Positions 58,736 to 64,000 of a stretch of 64,000 nucleotides of DNA are shown here, piece by piece (position 1 is the stretch's first letter; every line of letters starts with the position of its first letter). The position numbers and the translations under genes are program-made. Source of the DNA: Tethya wilhelma (taxonomy: Eukaryota > Porifera > Demospongiae > Tethyida > Tethyidae); the NCBI GenBank assembly GCA_964030475.1, contig CAXIPT010000002.1, positions 392,138 to 456,137 of the forward strand, in the 5' to 3' direction. The notes under the pieces were generated by a model. That model ran no database searches. It was not told the DNA's origin and saw only the letters and a list, made by a program, of their open reading frames with translations.

Positions 58736-59164
58736 TTGCAACACAAATAGTACACGGAATGAACTTTTTAATGATATGGTTTGTTCAAATTTTAGGTTGT
58801 TTTGGAAGTCGTTCAATACGCCGGTCGAGTAAGCATACATTTTGCTGATGTAATGTTTTATCAACAGTATTTTTGTAAACCCCACAATGCTCAAACTAAA
58901 ACGATTTTAGCCAGCTACTAATACAGTGCAAGTAGTAGTTGGACTAAAGTTTAGTTTGGTCCAGAGTCCAAAGAATCTGCTAAGATTTATCTAGCAGAAC
59001 AGGCGGCAGTTTATTCGTGTTTGCCGATTACGCATGCTCTGCTCTATTACTTGTAGGAAGAGGGATATACTTTCCAAGTGCTAAGACACGCACAGAAGGT
59101 CTAGGGTACAGTTGCAGCAATTTGTGCTGACAACCTTGCTTCAAATGCATTAGGCAATTTTAAG

Positions 59165-59805
59165 GAGGGGTCAACAGCACACAGAGGTTGTCGTCAGTGA
59201 GTACTCTAAGGAATATGGCATCAATCATCAAAGTTGTTTGCTGGATCTGAAGTACTTCAACCTATGCAATGGTGCACTAATTTCAGATGTCATGCACGAT
59301 GTCCTAACGGAGCCCTTCAACGTGAGACGGAATCTAAGCTCCTTCTATAACACTGCATTTACTCAAGAAAGTACTTTCAGCTGTCATACTTGACCCAGGT
59401 AATAAAATCATTTGAATTTGGATAAATGGAAATCCAGAATCAGCCCACCCCAATTCAAAGGAAATCCATATCGGCTAGCAGTGAATACTCTTTGAATTAA
59501 AATGGTAAGTTACCGCATAAAATTTTAGTAAATTTTATATATGTTGAATGCTATTGTATACTGTATGCAGCTTCACAGATGTGGCTTCTAGGATGTACCT
59601 TACCAGCAATGGTAGGCCATTTGGTACCTCAAGAGGATGAGGACAGGCCAAACCTGATCCTGCTTCTTCACATTATCAGTTATCTTTTTTCACCTTGGCT
59701 CATAACAGATGAAGCAGACTACCTCCAAGTGCTTATTGAGGACCACCATAAAGCCTTCAAGATTCTCTATCCAGATGAATCTATCCCTCCTAGGGCTAAT
59801 AAATG
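59165..59805 (+). pseudogene. Relic of a large DNA-transposon transposase (MHDVL motif)
   Basis: The first part (about 59165-59400) reads HTEVVVSEYSKEYGINHQSC, LLDLKYFNLCNGALISDVMH and DVLTEPFNVRRNLSSF. The pattern 'D-V-M-H-D-x-L-x-E' after a Tyr-Phe-x-x-C segment recalls eukaryotic transposases where it contributes a catalytic Asp. A gap with an intron-like TATGCAG border follows, then AASQMWLLGCTLPAMVGHLV, HIISYLFSPWLITDEADYLQ and VLIEDHHKAFKILYPDES. The sequence is cut at about 59805 by a SINE-like insertion. Placement after the protease/PHD relic suggests both came from one element. Family name is left open. Confidence 0.4.
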
Positions 59806-60035
59806 CAGGTCCCCCGGGACCGACGGCTTTACATCCCCTCCGAAGGATGTGGTGAAATTCACCTCCTCATTTTTTGGGATAGAGCTGAGTTAACTCCTAG
59901 GCAGAGCTCGAAAGAGAAAATGGGAAACAAACAAATACCTGTGGCACTGGAGGGACTTGAACCGCCTACTCATGAGTTGGGAGTCAGAGTCATTGGTGAA
60001 CAAGCCACCAGGCCGTTGCTCAGTCATCCTCCACC
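59805..60035 (-). mobile_element. tRNA-derived SINE candidate
   Basis: On the minus strand a B box (GGTTCAAGTCC, near 59955) and an A-box-like TGGCTTGTTCACC (near 60005) have tRNA-gene spacing. The body ends with AAAGCCGTCGGTCCCGGGGG (near 59812-59832), a self-pairing motif of the sort found in tails of animal SINEs. The tRNA-like head does not fold into a full acceptor stem, so it is not an active tRNA gene. Confidence 0.5.
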
Positions 60036-60185
60036 ATCTCTGCTGTCGTGAACCCTGCTGCATACTGTCACTCCGTCATCCCCTGCTGCCGTTAGTCAGT
60101 CATCCTCCATCACCCCTGGCTGCCATTACCACCATGCCTGCTGCCGTGAACCTTGCTGCCGTTACTCAGTCACCCAATTAGCCTG
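60020..60185. repeat. Imperfect tandem repeat of CTGCCGTGAACC / CAGTCATCCTCC units
   Basis: The words GCTGCCGT, TGAACCCTGCTGC and CAGTCATCC recur several times with varying spacing between 60020 and 60185, in a C-rich strand unlike the rest of the region. Confidence 0.5.
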
Positions 60186-60287
60186 TTAATCAGCGATTAG
60201 TATTCCACTTGATCTTCATGTGGTCAACGGGTAGTACCCTCAGTATTTAAAATATTAACCCTCTGCTGACCGTAGCTACGTGGCAAT

Positions 60288-60606
60288 AGTGAGTATGGCA
60301 GAGACTAGGAAGACGCAAATTTCTGACGAGCAGATCTTCAGTGCAGCCCACTGCTCTGGCACGCAACCGTTCTGAGACTACGCCGGTTACACTGTATCAC
60401 TGAATGATGGCTACCAATTTGTCTAGTGGAGACAGTAAGAGCGCCTCGGGCATGTCTATAGCAAGCCTTGGTTTGTGACATTCAACGAAGATAATAAAGA
60501 TATTTTCGTTTAGAAGAGTGGTCAGAGACTAAAGGTGTGTGGTGGAGTCTCTGCAAGAAGAGTTATCAGTGTGTCAGTCATAGATGTAGAGGACAAAACA
60601 ATCATG
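60288..60606 (+). pseudogene. Broken coding relic, unidentified
   Basis: One frame reads AETRKTQISDEQIFSAAHCS, then past stops DYAGYTVSLNDGYQFV, VYSKPWFVTFNEDNKDIF and LKVCGGVSARRVISVSVIDV, ending near ATCATG|GTATGT. At least four in-frame stops occur. The aromatic-rich pattern is coherent enough for an old protein, but no family is recognised. Confidence 0.3.
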
Positions 60607-61985
60607 GTATGTATTATTTGATGTTAATATAGATCTACCGCTAAGTTTTACCTTATCCTACTTGTATAGAAATTTTGGAAGAATGGTATAAGAAAGGAAT
60701 GAGGAGAAGAGCTGTAGAAACAGAGAGTATGAGAATTGAGGCATGAAAAACTACAAGTCTCTCCCTACAAACAATTGATGCAAGGTAATTTAGCTGTAGC
60801 TGTTTTGCCTGTGAAAATATTAAACTTGCTGGTTGTTGATTATTTGATCATGGGTATTAGAGCTATGAGGCCATGTTTCTGCATAGCCAAATGACCTATC
60901 CGCTGGGTATGTGGTTACAATATATCTTAATGACCAATTTATTCCGAGCTTTGGCCCCTCTGTTTGTTGCTATTAAGGGCTATGAGCCATGATTTGAATA
61001 TCTGCAGGTCACTTATGACTGTGATGATGGGTCTGACTGAAATGTGAGATGACTAAGCTGTAAATTGGCAGAATGTTTGATTGAAGCATATAATTAATAT
61101 CTTGGTGATTTATTATTGTTAAGCAATGTGAACTTATTGATTATAGTGATTGTGCAATCATGTGACACATGTCATGTAAGATATCACTGTGCATCGACTG
61201 TATTGTGTGTGTGTGAAACAGTCACTTATATATGCCAACACTGTATTTTAATGAACTGTTTAATTTCACTGTCAATGATGTTTACCAACCATTTACAGAT
61301 TCATTGGAGTACATGATTGATATATCTTTAAAGAAGAGATATCTGTGATGGTATTGTGTTGTACGGTCACATCATGCTCTTTTTCCTTTCAAAGTTCCTC
61401 CATGTCACACGTATACCACACCCAATGTTACTGTGCATGCATCGACTGTATTTTGTGTTTGAAACAGTCACTGATATGTCAACACTGTATTTTAATAATT
61501 TTGTGTTGAGATGTATCTAAATGGGTCAATCCCATTGCATTATTGAGAAGATGGTATTGTGATGTCCGGTCACATCATGCTCTTTTAATTGTTTTCCATG
61601 CTCAGAACAATTAGTTGTGAAAGGTTAAATAAATATTTATTGTTGACTATTAATGATTATATATAATATGGTTTCATGCATGCATGCAGGTTGCGGTCAA
61701 GACTACATGAATGCTTAGCATTGTACTCGGCTATGGCTAAGGATGATTGCATGCACAGTGAGCTCTATATAGAATTTTATGATCATGGGTAAACCCTATT
61801 AATTTGTGTTTGACTGGAATTGTCAGCATGCACCTATATCATTTCCACTTCCATTTTCCATTTTCCATTTTTCTAAGGTTAAACCAAGAGTTAAAAATAT
61901 GCATGTATGGAACTTGAAGGTTCTGGGAATTTGCTGGGGTACAGATCTCTCTGGAAGTGAATAAGGCGTGCGTATAGAATTCCTG
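60607..61985. other. Non-coding stretch with a diverged tandem duplication
   Basis: 61160-61385 and 61405-61590 share, in the same order, CATCGACTGTATT, GAAACAGTCACT, CAACACTGTATTTTAAT and GGTCACATCATGCTCTTT, so an old 200-250 base tandem duplication is present. No gene seen. Confidence 0.6.
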
Positions 61986-62067
61986 TTATTAAATTATATT
62001 CTTGTTCACCAACTCAGTATGCAGATTGAAAATATCAAACTTTAATTCTGCCAACGTTTCATTAACA

Positions 62068-63187
62068 ATGCAGTTACCATCATCAGGTGGAAAGAAGATG
62101 GAGAACTGGTAACATCAGTGTACAGGAAGGGTACACACACAGACCGATATCTATCTTTCAAATCACACTACTCGATGTCAGTGAAGAGAGGAGTCCCAAA
62201 CTGCTTATTCAGAAGAGCCAAGGACATCACGAGTGACAAAGATTCCCTGAGTTGTGAGCAATCACACCTCGAGAAGGTCCTGAAGAGGAACAGCTACCCC
62301 AGTGTCGTTGTGAATGAAGCAAAGAACAGGCAGCTGCTGGCACCTAATATAGGACAGATTCAGAGGACGAACTGTTGGCAACAGTGATAAATGTGACACA
62401 CATACATGTGCACACACACAGTGATTGACAATGTACTCATTATATTTGCGAAGCTGGAGTCGTACTGGTACTGGCTTGTGGTCTGGCATTCCAAAACTGT
62501 GGAATTCAACGTCTGCAATGGTACAGTAACAGCCTTTTTAATGATATAGTTATGATAATATCACCCATTGTATGACTGTCTCATATACTGTTATACTGCA
62601 TGCAGTGGTTCCGTATTACCTAGGAACAAGCGGAGCAGTCAGGAGGATCCTGAAGGATTACAATATACGTGCAACTTTCAGATCACCACCAACACTCAGC
62701 CGACTCCTGATCAAAGTGAAAGACCCTGTCGATAGAGAACAGAGAAGCGGTGCCACGGTGGTGTAATAAGATCAATTGTACCTGCGGAGATTGCTATACA
62801 GGAGAGAAAGGACGACCAATGGCTACTAGAATGAAAGAACACTTTGCTGCATGCAAGTATGGCCAATTTGAGAGATCAGCTGTTGCAGAACACAGCTGGA
62901 AGGATGGACATGAAATGGATTGGAAGAATGTTGAAGTACTGGATGTGGAAGAGAACCACAAGGAAAGACTTGTGAAGGAAGCACTCTACATCAGACCAAC
63001 AGACCCAAGAAATATATTGAACAGAGATGAAGGTATAGAAATCTTTCAAGTCTTGCTCCAACTCAAACAAAAGTTCAAGTCCCACCCTGGTCACCAACAT
63101 CACGATCAAGACGCTAACTGCAACTCGAGTGGGAGCCACGCCCACTCTGGAGAGGTGACGTCACTCGCCTCCACTGAGCATGTGTGA
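62068..63187 (+). pseudogene. Penelope-like reverse transcriptase C-terminus and GIY-YIG endonuclease
   Basis: The reading starts inside the reverse transcriptase (WKEDGELVTSVYRKGTHTDR, then YLSFKSHYSMSVKRGVPNCL and FRRAKDI). A first frame ends at 62387. After a non-coding gap (62388-62600), VRRILKDYNIRATFRSPPTL runs to a stop near 62765. A final frame reads INCTCGDCYTGEKGRPMATR, MKEHFAACKYGQFERSAVAE and HSWKDGHEMDW, which is the GIY-YIG nuclease typical of Penelope elements; the signature GIY..YIG is altered (CYTGE in place of a YIGE-type core). The protein would nick DNA and copy RNA. The copy is dead: N-terminus missing, stops and shifts present. Confidence 0.85.
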
Positions 63188-63242
63188 ACATTGAACATTG
63201 ATAAAAACTGTTGATTTCAAGCATGTTTTCTCATTATTTGCC

Positions 63243-63280
63243 CGGATGATGGTAACTGTATTGTTACCGAAACGTTGGCA
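63243..63280 (+). ncRNA. Hammerhead-ribozyme-like boxes in the Penelope terminal copy
   Basis: The plus strand shows CGGATGA (one base from the CTGATGA core), a perfect six-pair stem GGTAAC/GTTACC with loop TGTATT, then GAAAC. The inverted copy at 62057-62086, read on the minus strand, has an exact CTGATGA and GAAA but a poorer stem. Hammerhead motifs are known in terminal repeats of Penelope-like elements. The NUH cleavage triplet and outer stems were not identified with certainty. Confidence 0.45.
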
Positions 63281-63486
63281 GAATTAAAGTTTGATATTTT
63301 TAATCTGCATACTGGGTTTGTGAACAAGAATATAATTTAATAATGACTAATACCCCAACCAGAAACTCACTTACGAAAGAATTCCTGTTTCCAGGTACAT
63401 ATGGCATGCATGCAATGGCACTCTGTCTCTTATAGGTTTATTATAGTTACAAGTAGAAAATTTCAAACAATTAAGAGATGCATAGA

Positions 63487-63560
63487 AATGGGCAGTGTGG
63501 TAAAAAGTATTGGAACGAGGCATGTCTCAATTTTGGCACATGACTACTTTTTTATTCTTG
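63487..63560 (+). repeat. Fragment of the ACAAGTATAG foldback element arm
   Basis: GAAATGGGCAGTGTGGTAAA and GGCACATGACTACTTTTT match the arm of the foldback elements at 19.9 and 37.9 kb with several changes. Only one arm is present. Confidence 0.6.
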
Positions 63561-63727
63561 ATCCTGCAGAAAGGGTCTATGCATGCACTATAGGTCATAC
63601 ATGTCTAAGGGCCAGTAACAGTCTCATTCTTGCTTTTTGATATCGATGTATGTTATTAAGCCTTAAAACTATCATGTAAACAACATTATGTTATAGAAAG
63701 TTTGCTTGGAACAAATGGTGAGTATGA

Positions 63728-63997
63728 TTACATACAAAATGAATGTTTAATATTATGAGGATTAAAAAACACTAAAGAACAGAAAGCCTGACTATGTAGT
63801 TTAGTATAAAGTATGTCATATAAACACGTGTGTCCAGTTATCCTTAAGACACTATCGTACGTAGGTCTATGCAGGTTAAGATGGTTGTGGTCGAGCTGAA
63901 GTTTTGGTGGCATTCTTAGTTCAGGATTTGTCCTTGTTTCATAGTCAAACACCTCTCCCAGTAGTACTTTGACCAGTAGCAGCTCTCTCATGCTCAC
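63728..63997 (-). CDS. Possible PARP-like exon, cut by window edge
   Basis: On the minus strand the frame reads MRELLLVKVLLGEVFDYETR, NPELRMPPKLQLDHNHLNLH and RPTYDSVLRITG. The order 'V-L-L-G', 'R-x-P-P', 'Y-D-S-V' resembles the C-terminal half of the PARP/ADP-ribosyltransferase catalytic domain. The start lies beyond or at the window end and the 3' border is unclear; after YDSV the sequence loses the pattern. A chance open frame cannot be excluded. Confidence 0.3.
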   Translation of the reverse strand: MSMRELLLVKVLLGEVFDYETRTNPELRMPPKLQLDHNHLNLHRPTYDSVLRITGHTCLYDILYTKLHSQAFCSLVFFNPHNIKHSFCM

Positions 63998-64000
63998 ATT

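Larger units (their letters stand above)
61986..63345 (+). mobile_element. 5'-truncated Penelope-like element between inverted terminal copies
   Basis: 61986-62094 is the inverse of 63243-63345 (shared words TTAAATTATATTCTTGTTCA, CAGTATGCAGATT, AATATCAAACTTTAATTCTG, CCAACGTTTC). Between them lies the C-terminal part of a Penelope-type protein. Penelope-like elements often insert as 5'-truncated copies preceded by an inverted piece of their terminal repeat, which is what is seen here. Confidence 0.8.

Noticed and set aside
59935..60010. Functional tRNA gene on the minus strand
   Set aside because: The B box is good but the acceptor arms do not pair and the anticodon arm is poor; a SINE head fits better.

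Overview
The window is eukaryotic DNA: AT-rich, with candidate coding pieces split by short introns with GT/AG borders (about 60-170 bases) and many mobile elements of animal type. The mix (Ty3/gypsy, CR1-like and other non-LTR elements, a Penelope-like element with a GIY-YIG domain, Tc1, pogo, hAT, IS630-like and many foldback elements) suggests a sponge or another early-branching marine animal. This is inference; no species-diagnostic gene was found.

Layout. 1-2.6 kb: the end of a Ty3/gypsy Pol reading frame and a probable LTR. 2.6-22 kb: mostly non-coding, with foldback elements, three decayed pieces of an IS630/Tc1-like DDE transposase (7.8, 12.1-13.1 and 14.2-14.8 kb) and a 1.1 kb mobile unit at 19.9-21.0 kb that recurs inverted at 37.3-38.4 kb. 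22.3-26.4 kb: a broken pogo/jerky-like transposase on the minus strand with an intact DDD triad, an array of 13-residue repeats, a Lys/Ala/Glu-rich tail and a C-terminal zinc-finger-like end; the repeat-plus-tail module is tandemly duplicated. 26.7-30.4 kb: two candidate host exons and two DNA transposons with clear terminal repeats. 31.1-34.46 kb: a Tc1-type element with 26-base terminal repeats that encloses both a DD34E transposase and a second, split, oppositely oriented gene.

33.8-41.8 kb contains an exact 2754-base direct duplication whose inner ends lie on single N bases, probably an assembly artefact. It carries a protein-kinase relic whose C-lobe is inverted in place. 43.4-45 kb holds small candidate host exons. 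46.2-49.4 kb is a non-LTR retrotransposon lying between two N bases. 50.6-63.3 kb is a graveyard: a hAT C-terminus, a split gene ending in a zinc finger, two CR1-like fragments, a Ulp1-like protease plus PHD-finger relic, a DDE-type transposase relic, a tRNA-derived SINE, and a 5'-truncated Penelope-like element between inverted terminal copies that hold hammerhead-ribozyme-like boxes. The window ends in a possible PARP-like exon on the minus strand.

Almost every recognisable coding segment belongs to mobile elements and most are broken. Host genes, where present, are represented by isolated exons. Seven single N bases (4719, 7399, 36518, 39064, 45110, 46177, 49419) mark simple repeats or contig joins, so long-range structure around them should be treated with caution.
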